From Treponema sp. (GTDB taxonomy: Bacteria; Spirochaetota; Spirochaetia; Treponematales; Treponemataceae), in assembly GCA_017651065.1 (NCBI GenBank), contig JAGCDP010000055.1, positions 1 through 64,000 of the forward strand: a DNA stretch of 64,000 bases, written 5' to 3'. The notes below the pieces were generated by a model, which saw only the letters and a list, made by a program, of their open reading frames with translations, searched no databases and was not told where the DNA came from. This document shows positions 8,252 to 16,824 of this stretch, piece by piece. Position 1 is the stretch's first letter. Every line of letters starts with the position of its first letter. Position numbers and translations under genes: made by a program.

Positions 8252-9694
8252 ATGAAAATAGTAATCGTAGGAGCTGGCTTTACTGGTGTTCAGCTGGCTA
8301 AGCTTCTTATTAACGAAAAAAACGAAGTAGCAATTGTCGATAATGACGAGCATACAATCCGTCATGCGCAGAATATTCTTGACTGTACTGTTGTGTGCGC
8401 CGACGGAAACAATCTTGAAACGCTTGAAGAGCTTGGTATTGCAAAATCAGACGCTCTTGTGTGCGTAACTTCATCAGACGAAGTAAACATGATTACCTGC
8501 TCGCTCGTGGACGCAGTCTACCCTGATGTCCTTAAAATTGCCCGTGTACGCAACTATGCCTACTATGTAAATACAGCAAAAGCCGAAAAAAAGCATTCCG
8601 GAGAATTTGGCGGTAAGCATCGTCCACTTTACGGAATCAACTATATGATTCACCCGGACGTTGAAGCTGCAGATGCTATTGTTCAGGCAGTAGAAAACGG
8701 CGCAGTTGGAAACGTAATCACTTTTGACAATTCCGGCCTCGAAATTGCAAAAATCCTTGTAAATAAAGACAGTGTATTTGACGGAATCACTCTTAAAGAA
8801 GTTCGTTCTAAAACAGATGTGCGCTTCCTTGTAAGTTATGTTGAACAGAATGGTATTACTTCACTCCCAACTGGAGACACTGTAATAAATGCAGGCGACA
8901 CTCTTGGTGTTCTTGTAGATAAAGACGACATAAATGATGTTCTTGAGCTTTGCGGTTCCGTTCAAAAGGAACTTAAAAAGGTTGTTCTTATTGGTGCCGG
9001 CCGCATTGGAAACATTATTGCAGACAAGCTTATTCAAAAAAGAACAAGCGCCTTTGCAAGATTATTCAGTGGTGCAAAAGCAAAGCATACCCAGGAATTT
9101 GTAATCATAGACAGCGATGACGCACTTGCAAAAGCTGCCGCAGAACGATTCCCGGATGCTCGTGTCCTTTGTGCAGACGCTTCTGATGAAAACCTTTTGC
9201 GCGAAGAAGGCCTTACATCCTTTGATTTAGCCATTTGTGCAACACATAATCACGAATTAAACATGATTCTTGCTGCATACCTGGAATCACTCGGCGTTGG
9301 TCAGTCAATCAGCCTTGTAAAGAGTCATGATTTTGTAGAAATCAGCGAGAAACACTTGGGCGTAGATGTTGCAATCCCGCTTCGCGACAGTGTAGTAGAT
9401 TCTATTATGAGTCATCTGCGCGGAAAATCTGTAAAAGAAATTCACACTGTAACAACAGGCGAGCTCGAAATTGTAGAATGCGAAATTACTTCCAGTTCAA
9501 AGGTAACAGGAAAGCCTCTGCGTGAAATTGCAGACCCAGGTTCATTCCTTGTACTTCTTGATAAAAAGCTTGGTGCACAGCAGTATGCAATTCCTTCTGG
9601 CGACACACAGATTACAGCCGGCGATCACGTAGTTCTTATAACAAAATCAGAAAACAGCAAAAAGATTTTGTCTTATTTTGCAGGAAAGCAGTAA
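8252..9694 (+). CDS. trkA: Trk potassium uptake regulatory subunit TrkA
   Basis: 480 residues, two tandem RCK units as in full-length TrkA. The first Rossmann motif is GAGFTGVQLA (residues 7-16), with the acidic residue of the NAD site in IVDNDE; the second is GAGRIGNIIADKL near residue 250. Each is followed by a TrkA-C domain. It binds NAD(H) or ATP on the cytoplasmic face and gates the K+ channel TrkH, encoded 13 bases downstream. A TATAAT box (8240-8245) ends only six bases before the ATG and no ribosome site is present, so the message is probably leaderless. Confidence 0.95.
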   Translation: MKIVIVGAGFTGVQLAKLLINEKNEVAIVDNDEHTIRHAQNILDCTVVCADGNNLETLEELGIAKSDALVCVTSSDEVNMITCSLVDAVYPDVLKIARVRNYAYYVNTAKAEKKHSGEFGGKHRPLYGINYMIHPDVEAADAIVQAVENGAVGNVITFDNSGLEIAKILVNKDSVFDGITLKEVRSKTDVRFLVSYVEQNGITSLPTGDTVINAGDTLGVLVDKDDINDVLELCGSVQKELKKVVLIGAGRIGNIIADKLIQKRTSAFARLFSGAKAKHTQEFVIIDSDDALAKAAAERFPDARVLCADASDENLLREEGLTSFDLAICATHNHELNMILAAYLESLGVGQSISLVKSHDFVEISEKHLGVDVAIPLRDSVVDSIMSHLRGKSVKEIHTVTTGELEIVECEITSSSKVTGKPLREIADPGSFLVLLDKKLGAQQYAIPSGDTQITAGDHVVLITKSENSKKILSYFAGKQ

Positions 9695-9707
9695 CGGGAA
9701 GCATTTT

Positions 9708-11153
9708 ATGTTTGTTGTGACCTTTTTAAAAATCAGCTCTATCCTTCTGGCCCTTGTTGGCGCTCTTTTTTTAGTTCCAATGGGAGTTGGCATTTACTGC
9801 CACGAATATGATATGCTCCTGCCGTTTATCATTCCTATGGTAATAAGCTTTGTTTTCTGTTTCATAGTTAATCTGACAACCCGAAAAACCAAAGTTTCTA
9901 TGTCTATAAAACAGACTTTTGTGATTGTTGCAATGTCGTGGGTTGTAATGTCTGTTATGGGTTCTGTTCCTCTTGCTTTAAGCGGATATTTTAATAACTA
10001 TGCCGATGCCCTTTTTGAAAGTGTAAGCGGTTTTACTACAACTGGTGCTACTATCCTTAGCGAAGTTGAAAATCTTCCTCGTTCAATTAATATGCTTCGT
10101 TGTCTTACCCACTGGATTGGAGGTATGGGAATTGTTACTCTTACAGTTGCCCTGCTGCCGCTTTTGGGTGTAGGAGGCTTTCAGCTTATTAAGGCAGAAA
10201 CTACCGGCCCCGAAAAAGGTAAGGTAACCGCCCGAATTACAACAACAGCTAAGGTTTTATGGGGAATTTATGCCGGATTCACAGCAGCCGAAACAATAGC
10301 CCTTAAGCTTGCCGGAATGGATTTTATAGATGCCCTTTCTCATGCCTTTGCAACACTTGGTACCGGAGGATTTTCTACAAGAAACGCTTCTATCGGAACC
10401 TACAATTCGCTGGCAGTAGAAATAATTATTACCGTATTTATGTTCCTTGCGGGTATAAACTTCAGCCTTTTTGTGTATTTGTTCCAGGGAAAGGTAAAGG
10501 ATTTCTTCAGCAATGCAGAATTTAAGGCCTATATAGGTATTCTTCTGGTTGCTTTGACAGGAATTACCGTTTCAATTATCCCATATTACGGCGGATTTGG
10601 TACAAGCCTGCGATATTCTTCGTTCCAGGCAGTTTCTATCATGACAACAACTGGTTTTGGCACTGCAGATTACCTTCAATGGCCTGTAATTGCCCAATTT
10701 TTCCTCTTTATGCTCTTCTTTGTGGGCGGCTGTTCCGGTTCTACTTCCGGTGGAATTAAGGTTGTGCGCTGGGTTGTACTTGCAAAGCAGCTTAATAATG
10801 AAACAAAACGCATGCTTCACCCTCACGGAATCTTTACAATCCGTCTGAATGGAAAAGTAAGCAGCAAAGATATCGTTCTTAGCGTAACAAGCTTTATGTT
10901 CCTGTATTTTGTAGTGATTGCCATGACTTTTTTTGTAGGCTGTCTTGGCAAGCTTGATGTTTTAAGCTCCCTTACAGGTGCCCTTTCAATGGTTGGTAAC
11001 GTTGGTCCTGCCTTCGGGCTCCTTGGTCCAACCGCAAATTACGGTGCCCTGCCTGTTTTCGTAAAGCTCTGGTACTGTTTTGCCATGCTTGCAGGCCGTC
11101 TTGAGCTTTATACAATGGTAATCTTCTTTATGCCAAGCTACTGGAAAAAATAA
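9708..11153 (+). CDS. trkH: Trk potassium uptake channel TrkH
   Basis: 481 residues from the ATG at 9708, which lies 13 bases past trkA; a weak GGGAAG precedes it. The protein has the four repeated M1-P-M2 units of the Trk/Ktr/HKT family, with selectivity-filter segments such as SGFTTTGAT, FATLGTGGFSTRN, MTTTGFGTADY and GNVGPAFG. It imports K+ through the inner membrane together with TrkA. Two conserved-palindrome repeats follow immediately after the stop codon and may end the transcript. Confidence 0.95.
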   Translation: MFVVTFLKISSILLALVGALFLVPMGVGIYCHEYDMLLPFIIPMVISFVFCFIVNLTTRKTKVSMSIKQTFVIVAMSWVVMSVMGSVPLALSGYFNNYADALFESVSGFTTTGATILSEVENLPRSINMLRCLTHWIGGMGIVTLTVALLPLLGVGGFQLIKAETTGPEKGKVTARITTTAKVLWGIYAGFTAAETIALKLAGMDFIDALSHAFATLGTGGFSTRNASIGTYNSLAVEIIITVFMFLAGINFSLFVYLFQGKVKDFFSNAEFKAYIGILLVALTGITVSIIPYYGGFGTSLRYSSFQAVSIMTTTGFGTADYLQWPVIAQFFLFMLFFVGGCSGSTSGGIKVVRWVVLAKQLNNETKRMLHPHGIFTIRLNGKVSSKDIVLSVTSFMFLYFVVIAMTFFVGCLGKLDVLSSLTGALSMVGNVGPAFGLLGPTANYGALPVFVKLWYCFAMLAGRLELYTMVIFFMPSYWKK

Positions 11154-11155
11154 AA

Positions 11156-11211
11156 GATTGTCGGGTCAAGCCCGACAATGACATGTCATTCCCGGGCTTG
11201 ACCCGGGAATC
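11156..11211. repeat. Two adjacent GTCATT...GAATC/GACAATC palindromes
   Basis: GATTGTCGGGTCAAGCCCGACAATGAC is at 11156-11182 (written here only to mark its ends; core CGGGTCAAGCCCG) and an inverted relative with core CCCGGGCTTGACCCGGG at 11185-11211. Each is a self-complementary hairpin. They fill the gap between trkH and the esterase gene. Confidence 0.85.
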
Positions 11212-11232
11212 TGATACAAAAAGGGAGCATAT

Positions 11233-12015
11233 ATGTCTGATTTAACAATCCGCTTTTATTCTACAACATTACGTCGTGATGTTTCTTTTTTAATGGTTAT
11301 TCCAAATGATATTCGTATGGACTACCCTCGCCAGGATCTTAAGCGCAGCGACCGCCCAATGAAGACTTTATTCCTGCTTCACGGCTACACAGGAGCTGCT
11401 TTTAACTGGATTCCAGGTAATCTTGCAGAACAATATAACTTTGCCATAGTAATTCCAAGCGGCGAAAACGGATTCTGGCTCGACGGCCCTGCAACAGGCA
11501 GACAATTTGCTACTTTTGTAGGAGTTGAGCTTGTAGAATATGTACGAAAAACCTTTAATCTGGCAATGACAGCCGATGATACATACCTTATGGGCTTTTC
11601 AATGGGAGGTTTCGGCGCCCTTCATACTGCCTTTGCCTACCCGGAAACCTTTGGTAAAACCGCAGCCCTTTCTTCTGCCCTTATTCACAATGAAGTTGCA
11701 AAAATGCAGCCAGGCCAGGGAAACGATGTTGCCAACTACGATTACTACTACATGTGCTTTGGAGACCCTGCAAAACTGGCAGAAAGTGACAATAATCCTG
11801 AATTTCTGCTTAAAAAACAGATTGCAGCAGGCAAAAAAATCCCGGAAATCTTTATGGCATGCGGAACAGAAGACTTTTTGCTTGAACCAAACCGCGCTTT
11901 CCACAAATTTCTTGAAGAACAGAACGTAAAACACACTTATTGTGAAAGTTCAGGCATTCACGACATGAAATTCTGGCAGGAATACGCCGAAAAATTCATA
12001 CCGCTTATGTTTTAA
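11233..12015 (+). CDS. Alpha/beta-hydrolase esterase (EstA / esterase D-like)
   Basis: 260 residues of the PF00756 'putative esterase' family. It has LFLLHGYTGAAFNWI for the oxyanion loop, the nucleophile elbow GFSMGGFGAL with Ser near residue 122, an Asp in ACGTEDFLL and a His in SSGIHDMKFW near the C-terminus. No signal peptide is present, so it is a cytoplasmic carboxylesterase, like tributyrin esterases or feruloyl and acetyl esterases that finish off imported plant-polymer fragments. GGGAG lies 7 bases before the ATG. It is a single gene between a repeat pair and rsmI. Confidence 0.85.
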   Translation: MSDLTIRFYSTTLRRDVSFLMVIPNDIRMDYPRQDLKRSDRPMKTLFLLHGYTGAAFNWIPGNLAEQYNFAIVIPSGENGFWLDGPATGRQFATFVGVELVEYVRKTFNLAMTADDTYLMGFSMGGFGALHTAFAYPETFGKTAALSSALIHNEVAKMQPGQGNDVANYDYYYMCFGDPAKLAESDNNPEFLLKKQIAAGKKIPEIFMACGTEDFLLEPNRAFHKFLEEQNVKHTYCESSGIHDMKFWQEYAEKFIPLMF

Positions 12016-12026
12016 CTGATTTGCAC

Positions 12027-12055
12027 TTGTTATATCTGCATTTTCAGTTTATAAT
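12027..12055 (+). promoter_or_regulatory. Promoter of rsmI-flgM
   Basis: TTGTTA (12027-12032), 17-base spacer, TATAAT (12050-12055). Six bases then lead to the GTG start of rsmI at 12062. Confidence 0.65.
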
Positions 12056-12061
12056 AATATT

Positions 12062-12769
12062 GTGTCAGTACTATATATTGTAGGAACGCCCATAGGGAAC
12101 CTGGGTGATATCACTTTGAGGGCAGTTGAAACGTTTAAAAACGTAGATTTTATTGCCGCAGAGGATACACGCCATACTCTCCAGCTTTTAAACCATCTGG
12201 AGATAAAAAAGCCCCTAATTTCCTGCAGGGCACAGAATGAACGTGCTGGAGCAGCCAAAATTGTTGAGCTTTTGAAGCAGGGACACTCTGTAGCTTATGC
12301 AAGTGACGCCGGAACCCCTGGAATTAGTGATCCTGGAGCAGTTCTGGTCGATGTTGTGCGTGATGCAGGCTTTCAGGTAGTACCAATTCCTGGAGCAAGT
12401 GCATTTGCAACCTTAATAAGTGTTGCAGGCAGTGGCGGAAAGACATTGATTTTTGAGGGTTTTCTCTCGCCAAAACCTGGTCGTAGACGAAGCCGCCTCA
12501 AGGAATTGATGCAGTCCGGAGACGCTGTAATTATTTACGAATCTCCGTTCAGAATTACTAAACTTCTTTCTGATATTGCCGATATTGACAGTACAAGGCG
12601 CATCGTTGTAGGACGGGAACTGACTAAGCTCCACGAGGAGATTACAAGCGGTTCTGCTGGCGAATTGAGAGATGATTACGTAAACAGGCCTTCTATCAAA
12701 GGTGAGTTTGCAGTTTTCATTTCTGGAACAAAAAAAATTCAACTTTCTGAAGAATCTGCCGATAATTAA
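12062..12769 (+). CDS. rsmI: 16S rRNA (cytidine-1402-2'-O)-methyltransferase
   Basis: 235 residues of the tetrapyrrole-methylase fold. It has the hallmark VGTPIGNLGDITLRA at the N-terminus, AAEDTRHT, and SDAGTPGISDPGAVLV for SAM binding, then IYESPFRI. RsmI methylates the 2'-OH of C1402 in the ribosomal decoding centre. It starts with GTG and has no ribosome site; the -10 box ends six bases upstream. It is shorter than E. coli RsmI (286) and lacks most of the C-terminal extension. flgM follows 21 bases later, so both are probably co-transcribed. Confidence 0.92.
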   Translation: MSVLYIVGTPIGNLGDITLRAVETFKNVDFIAAEDTRHTLQLLNHLEIKKPLISCRAQNERAGAAKIVELLKQGHSVAYASDAGTPGISDPGAVLVDVVRDAGFQVVPIPGASAFATLISVAGSGGKTLIFEGFLSPKPGRRRSRLKELMQSGDAVIIYESPFRITKLLSDIADIDSTRRIVVGRELTKLHEEITSGSAGELRDDYVNRPSIKGEFAVFISGTKKIQLSEESADN

Positions 12770-12790
12770 AAGGTAGAGGGGTAGGACGTT

Positions 12791-13078
12791 ATGATGATAA
12801 ATAGTGTAAACAATGTTTCTCAATTGAACAATGTTCAGAACATCCGCAAGACAGAGAACTCTGCTAAGGTAAACAAAGAGACAGATTCAATTTCTGTTTC
12901 AAAAGAAGCCGTAGAAAAGGCCGAAGCTTATTACCTTGACAAGGTTGCTTCTGAAACTCCTGATGTAAGGGCTGACCGCATTGCAGAAGTTAAGGCAAAA
13001 ATCAAAGACCCTTCTTATTTGAGCGATGCTGTAATCATGTCAACTGCCGAAAAATTCTTGACTAGTGTTGGTCTTTAA
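12791..13078 (+). CDS. flgM: Anti-sigma-28 factor FlgM
   Basis: 95 residues. The N-terminal half is polar and probably unfolded; the C-terminal half (from about residue 38) has the FlgM pattern of helices: residues RADRIAEVKAKIKDPSYL and a final helix. FlgM binds FliA (sigma-28) until the hook-basal body is complete and FlgM is secreted, so late flagellar genes wait. No other flagellar gene lies nearby; the link to rsmI is unusual. A clear terminator follows. An ATG three bases further in is an equally possible start. Confidence 0.85.
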   Translation: MMINSVNNVSQLNNVQNIRKTENSAKVNKETDSISVSKEAVEKAEAYYLDKVASETPDVRADRIAEVKAKIKDPSYLSDAVIMSTAEKFLTSVGL

Positions 13079-13114
13079 TTTTAGTTGAATAATTCAGCCA
13101 ACTGAATGGTAATG

Positions 13115-13155
13115 AAAAGGTTGTTCGAATAAACGGGCAACCTTTTATTTTTTTT
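13115..13155 (+). terminator. Rho-independent terminator after flgM
   Basis: AAAAGGTTG (13115-13123) pairs with CAACCTTTT (13138-13146), giving a 9-bp stem, followed by ATTTTTTTT. Confidence 0.85.
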
Positions 13156-13203
13156 AAAAACAAGGTATAATATATAAATCTAAGGAGAAAGTGGAGTTTA
13201 AAA

Positions 13204-14352
13204 ATGCAGGATTTTATTTTTAGAATATCGCCTAACATTGTTCTTGGTTCATATACTGTAAGCCGTCTTGGCATTCAGGCACTGGAATGGGGTTCACGCT
13301 ACATGGTAATCATGGACCCAATCCTTAATGAAGTAAAAATGCAGGAAAAAATCATTTCTGCTTTGAACGACCGCAAGCTTGATCACTTTGTATTCAGTGA
13401 AATTACAGAAGGTACTGCTACAAAAACAATTCAGCGCGCACTTGCCCTTGCAAAAGAAAGCCATGTTCACGGAATTATTGCAGTTGGTGGTGCAAAAGCC
13501 CTTAATATTGGTCGCTGTGTTGCAGCCCTTTATAATGAAGTTCACGATTTTTATACTTTTGTAGACGGAGCACTTCCTACAACAGCTGCAATTCCTTGTA
13601 TCTGTGTTCCTACAACTTTCCGAACTCCGTTTGTATTTACAAATGAAATTCCTGTAACAGATTCACGCAATCATCAGCTCAAGCTTATGAAGGTTCAGAG
13701 TAATCTTACAAAGCTTGTTGTTATTGATCCTAACCTTATGCTTACCCTTACAGACAATCAGAAATCTTCTTTGTCTATGGAAGTTATGAGCATGGGTATA
13801 GAAGCATATCTTTCGCAGAAGGCAAACTTCTTCAGCGATATGTTTGTAGAAAAGGGACTTGAGCTTCTTTCTTATGCTCTGGACGGTTCCCCTTCTCTTG
13901 ATATTACTACACCGGAAGAAATTCTTCTTGCACAGGCTGGTGCAATGGTTTCTATTGCAACTTCTTCAAGTTCACTTGGACTTTGTTCTTTGCTTGGTCT
14001 TACAATTAACTCACGCTATAAAATTGATAAATCACTTGTTTCTTCTATTCTGCTTGCATATTCTGTAGAAGATGCCGCTAAGTTTAAGGCAGCACGTCTT
14101 GAAAAGCTTGCCCACATTATGCGTATTGTTCCAGAAGATACAACAGGCGAAGCTGCAATTCAAATGTGTGTTGATTATATCCGCCAGAAGATTGCTAAGT
14201 TTAATCTGCCTGCACGTCTTAAGGATTTGTCGCTTTCTATAGAGCAGCTTTCGCTTGCAGTAGAAGATGTTCGTCCTGTTGATATTGTAAACAACCTTCC
14301 ACGCAGCATGACAACAGACGATATCTTTGATTTTGTAAAGAACGCTTACTAA
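13204..14352 (+). CDS. Iron-ADH family protein lacking metal ligands (likely non-catalytic)
   Basis: 382 residues with the fold and length of group III iron-containing alcohol dehydrogenases or glycerol dehydrogenases. Key sites are changed. The nucleotide loop GGGSxxD reads GGAKALN (near residue 98), the PTTxGTGSE segment reads PTTFRTPFVFT, the DxxxH metal pair in DALTHAIEAY reads EVMSMGIEAY, and the later two His positions read as Ser and Lys (SLLGLTINSRYKIDKS). None of the four expected metal ligands remains, so dehydrogenase activity is unlikely. A structural or regulatory role is an inference. GGAG precedes the ATG by 7 bases; the next gene overlaps its stop codon. Confidence 0.75.
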   Translation: MQDFIFRISPNIVLGSYTVSRLGIQALEWGSRYMVIMDPILNEVKMQEKIISALNDRKLDHFVFSEITEGTATKTIQRALALAKESHVHGIIAVGGAKALNIGRCVAALYNEVHDFYTFVDGALPTTAAIPCICVPTTFRTPFVFTNEIPVTDSRNHQLKLMKVQSNLTKLVVIDPNLMLTLTDNQKSSLSMEVMSMGIEAYLSQKANFFSDMFVEKGLELLSYALDGSPSLDITTPEEILLAQAGAMVSIATSSSSLGLCSLLGLTINSRYKIDKSLVSSILLAYSVEDAAKFKAARLEKLAHIMRIVPEDTTGEAAIQMCVDYIRQKIAKFNLPARLKDLSLSIEQLSLAVEDVRPVDIVNNLPRSMTTDDIFDFVKNAY

Positions 14353-15170
14353 TGATTGAACCAGGTAAACTTTTCCAGCTCGCAGGCGGACAAAAGCGTC
14401 GTAAATTGGCTCTGACTTTTGGGGCTCTTGAACGCGATATTCTTGGTATTGCCGAAAAATGAACAGAATACTCTTTTACAAATATCCCCCGTGCTGAGTA
14501 TATTAAAGAAATTACCCGCATTTTATTAAAAGACCCTAAAATTACTCCGGAAGCTGCTGCAGAACTGAACGGTTTACTTGAAGCCACGCCTCTTGATGAA
14601 CTGCGACTTTGTAACTGTGCCAGAAATCACCTGCTTGCAATAATCGGAACTTTTCCTGCAGAATGGGACCTTGTTATAGCGCCCCACCCTGCCCTTACAA
14701 ACGAAGATGGAACTGTAAAACAGCGCGACTTTTTCCCGGGCGTTGCAGTTTATGCAGAAGATATCCGCTCACCTTTTAATATGGGTTCTATTTTCCGTAC
14801 AGCAGAAGCAATGGGTGCAGAAAAAGTTTATATTTCGCCATGCTGTGTAGACCCTGAACAGCCCCGTGCAGTTAGAAGCGGTATGGGCTGTATAGAAACA
14901 ATGGGTTATGAGCGAGTTGCTTTGGACCAGCTGCCGGCTGACATTCCTGTTTTTGCGCTTGAAACAGGCGGCACAGACATAAATGAATTTGAGTTTCCAA
15001 AACAGGGAATCTGTATAATTGGTTCCGAAGAACTTGGTGTAAGCCCCGAGGCTTTAAAAAGAGCAACCTACGGCCGTGTGAGCATTCCTATGAAAGGATT
15101 AAAAGCGTCTCTTAATGTTGGCGTGGCTTTTGGAATATTAATGCAAAAGTGGGTTGAGTCTATTTCTTAA
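14352..15170 (+). pseudogene. TrmH/SpoU-family RNA methyltransferase interrupted by an in-frame TGA
   Basis: An ATG overlapping the previous stop (TAATG) opens a frame of 36 codons (MIEPGKLFQLAGGQKRRKLA...) that meets TGA at 14460-14462. The same frame then continues without another stop to 15170. The downstream part contains the SpoU methyltransferase domain with SPFNMGSIFRTAEAMG, GSEELGVS and SIPMKGLKASLNVGVAFGIL (broken at about residue 250), that is motifs 1-3 of the SPOUT knot. The context AEK-stop-TEYSF suggests a TGG (Trp) to TGA change. A shorter protein could start at 14781. Read error, true nonsense mutation and UGA recoding are all possible; I favour the first two. Confidence 0.8.
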
Positions 15171-16620
15171 GCTGCTCAACTAAGAAATCAAGCTGACCCT
15201 TTGAGTGAATCTGGAAAAAGTCCAGAGCTTCTTTATGAATCTGATAGAATTCTGCCTGTCCCTTTTCGTAATACTGTAAAATATCAGCAAGGTAAACAGC
15301 GTAAACAATAGGCTGCAGTTTTTCAGGAGCAAAAGAAGGATTATTGTGATAGCGTACAACCTGTGCAACTGTTTCCGGCAAGCCCCAGCTTTGTGCAATC
15401 TTATAGCAGCCGTGACTGTGACCAAAATCCTTAAGGAACATCTGGTACAAAGCGCCTGTGCTGTCGAGTGAATCTGCAAGCTTTTTTACACCCTGTTTTT
15501 GTTCGTCTGTTGCAACTTCAAGAAGCAGACATTCAATATCATGGAACAGGGCACTCACATAAACTTCTTCTAAATCAAAACCAAATTCAGATGTGTTTTT
15601 GGCAATATTGTAAGCATAAAAAGCTACATCTGTTTCATGCTTCCACATCTGGCGAACATCATCCTCTTTTTTAATAAGGCGAATGACAGGATTTTCTTTT
15701 GAAAGCAGTGCAACAACATCTTCGCGGCCAAGCACTTTAAATGCAGTTGAAATTTTTGAGCAGGAATGTCCTTTGGCAGCAGCGTCTTTAAGAAGAATTG
15801 CAGCCAATGAAACATCCTTAGAAATAAATTCTATAAGGGCATTGTCATCTGCATTTGCAGTCATTTTTGTAAACTGTTCAAGAACGTCTTCAAAAACAGG
15901 AATTGTTTTAAGGTTGTCTACAAATTCTTCGTACAAAGAATCCATCTGCTTATCAATTTCCTGATTAAGCGGCAGAAGCATTTGTGTTATAGTTTCTGTT
16001 TCGTTTGTAAAAACCTTGTAGTTGTTGCGCGAAAGACCAATTTTACGAAGCATAAGAACAATGATGATAATACCAAGTCCGGCACCTTCTGTCTGGTCTA
16101 CCATAAGCGAAACTACCTGATGCGGTTCTTCGTATTTTTCGGCAACACGAAGCTTTTCAAGAATTCGCTTCTTTTCAAACTTTGTAATTACTGCATTATT
16201 CCTGATTTCTATTGTAATTCCGTCGTCATTAAGCTGAAGAATAAGTTTTATATAAAGACCGGCTTCTTTTTGAAGCGTAAGGTAATGTTCAATGTTAGAA
16301 AGTGTTTCTTCCTTACACGTAACCATTCCCTGGTGGTAATCCATTTCGTTATTAATATCAAGATTTTTTTCTTTAAAGTAAACGCGTTTTGTATTTGCTT
16401 TTTTTGCGTTTGTTAAAAGCTCACTCAGACAGAACACCAGATTATCGGTCATGTGCTCCTGATGGCATTGCAACAAAAAGTACATAAGGATTTCCTGGAT
16501 ATATCGCTCCTTCTCACGTGGAAGTGTATACGACATTATCTCCAGAGGTGTGTGCAGTTGAACTGCTAAGCTGATTTTCTCTTTGTCCTTTTCTGTTAAG
16601 AACTTGCTTACAAATTCCAT
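15160..16620 (-). CDS. Histidine-kinase-ATPase-like plus HDOD domain signalling protein
   Basis: 486 residues. Residues about 60-215 resemble a GHKL ATPase domain: LSELLTNAKKAN is like an N box and TEGAGLGIIIIVLMLRKIG like a G box. Residues about 235-480 are an HDOD domain (LFHDIECLLLEVA, HGCYKIAQSWGLPETVAQVVRYHN). No kinase HisKA domain or receiver is present. HDOD proteins act in signalling and regulation, here of unknown target. The ATG at 16620 is only two bases after the tRNA-Ala gene. A second possible start, the ATG at codon 29, has GGAG three bases upstream. The 3' end overlaps the TrmH frame by 11 bases. Confidence 0.75.
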   Translation of the reverse strand: MEFVSKFLTEKDKEKISLAVQLHTPLEIMSYTLPREKERYIQEILMYFLLQCHQEHMTDNLVFCLSELLTNAKKANTKRVYFKEKNLDINNEMDYHQGMVTCKEETLSNIEHYLTLQKEAGLYIKLILQLNDDGITIEIRNNAVITKFEKKRILEKLRVAEKYEEPHQVVSLMVDQTEGAGLGIIIIVLMLRKIGLSRNNYKVFTNETETITQMLLPLNQEIDKQMDSLYEEFVDNLKTIPVFEDVLEQFTKMTANADDNALIEFISKDVSLAAILLKDAAAKGHSCSKISTAFKVLGREDVVALLSKENPVIRLIKKEDDVRQMWKHETDVAFYAYNIAKNTSEFGFDLEEVYVSALFHDIECLLLEVATDEQKQGVKKLADSLDSTGALYQMFLKDFGHSHGCYKIAQSWGLPETVAQVVRYHNNPSFAPEKLQPIVYAVYLADILQYYEKGQAEFYQIHKEALDFFQIHSKGQLDFLVEQLKK

Positions 16621-16622
16621 TA

Positions 16623-16696
16623 TGGAGCTGATCGGACTTGAACCGACTACCTCTACAATGCCATTGTAGCGCTCTAGCCAGGTGAGCTACAACCCC
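16623..16696 (-). tRNA. tRNA-Ala (anticodon GGC)
   Basis: Reading the minus strand, the cloverleaf is complete: acceptor GGGGTTG with CAGCTCC, D arm GCTC...GAGC, anticodon arm CTACA-ATGGCAT-TGTAG, T arm GTCGG-TTCAAGT-CCGAT with one weak pair, discriminator A. The anticodon is GGC. The G3-U70 pair, the main alanine identity element, is present. CCA is not encoded. The promoter is at 16714-16742, and a protein gene starts two bases after the 3' end. Confidence 0.95.
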
Positions 16697-16713
16697 AATT
16701 ATTAGTATATTTT

Positions 16714-16742
16714 ATTATAACAGAGACTCTATGCATGAGCAA
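16714..16742 (-). promoter_or_regulatory. Promoter of tRNA-Ala
   Basis: TTGCTC (16742-16737), 17-base spacer, TATAAT (16719-16714). The tRNA begins 18 bases past the -10 box. The HDOD gene appears to share this promoter. Confidence 0.7.
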
Positions 16743-16766
16743 GGGGAAAGGGAGTACGCAAAAAAG

Positions 16767-16795
16767 TTGTGTATTACTAAAAATAGTGGTAAAAT
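16767..16795 (+). promoter_or_regulatory. Promoter of the diguanylate cyclase gene
   Basis: TTGTGT (16767-16772), 17-base spacer, TAAAAT (16790-16795). Its start lies 24 bases from the divergent tRNA promoter. Confidence 0.6.
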
Positions 16796-16824
16796 TAGTG
16801 TTATCCTTATTTTAGAAGGGCATT

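Noticed and set aside
14460-14462. Selenocysteine codon
   Set aside because: The position does not match a catalytic Cys of SpoU enzymes, no SECIS-like hairpin was seen right after it, and Trp fits the context better.
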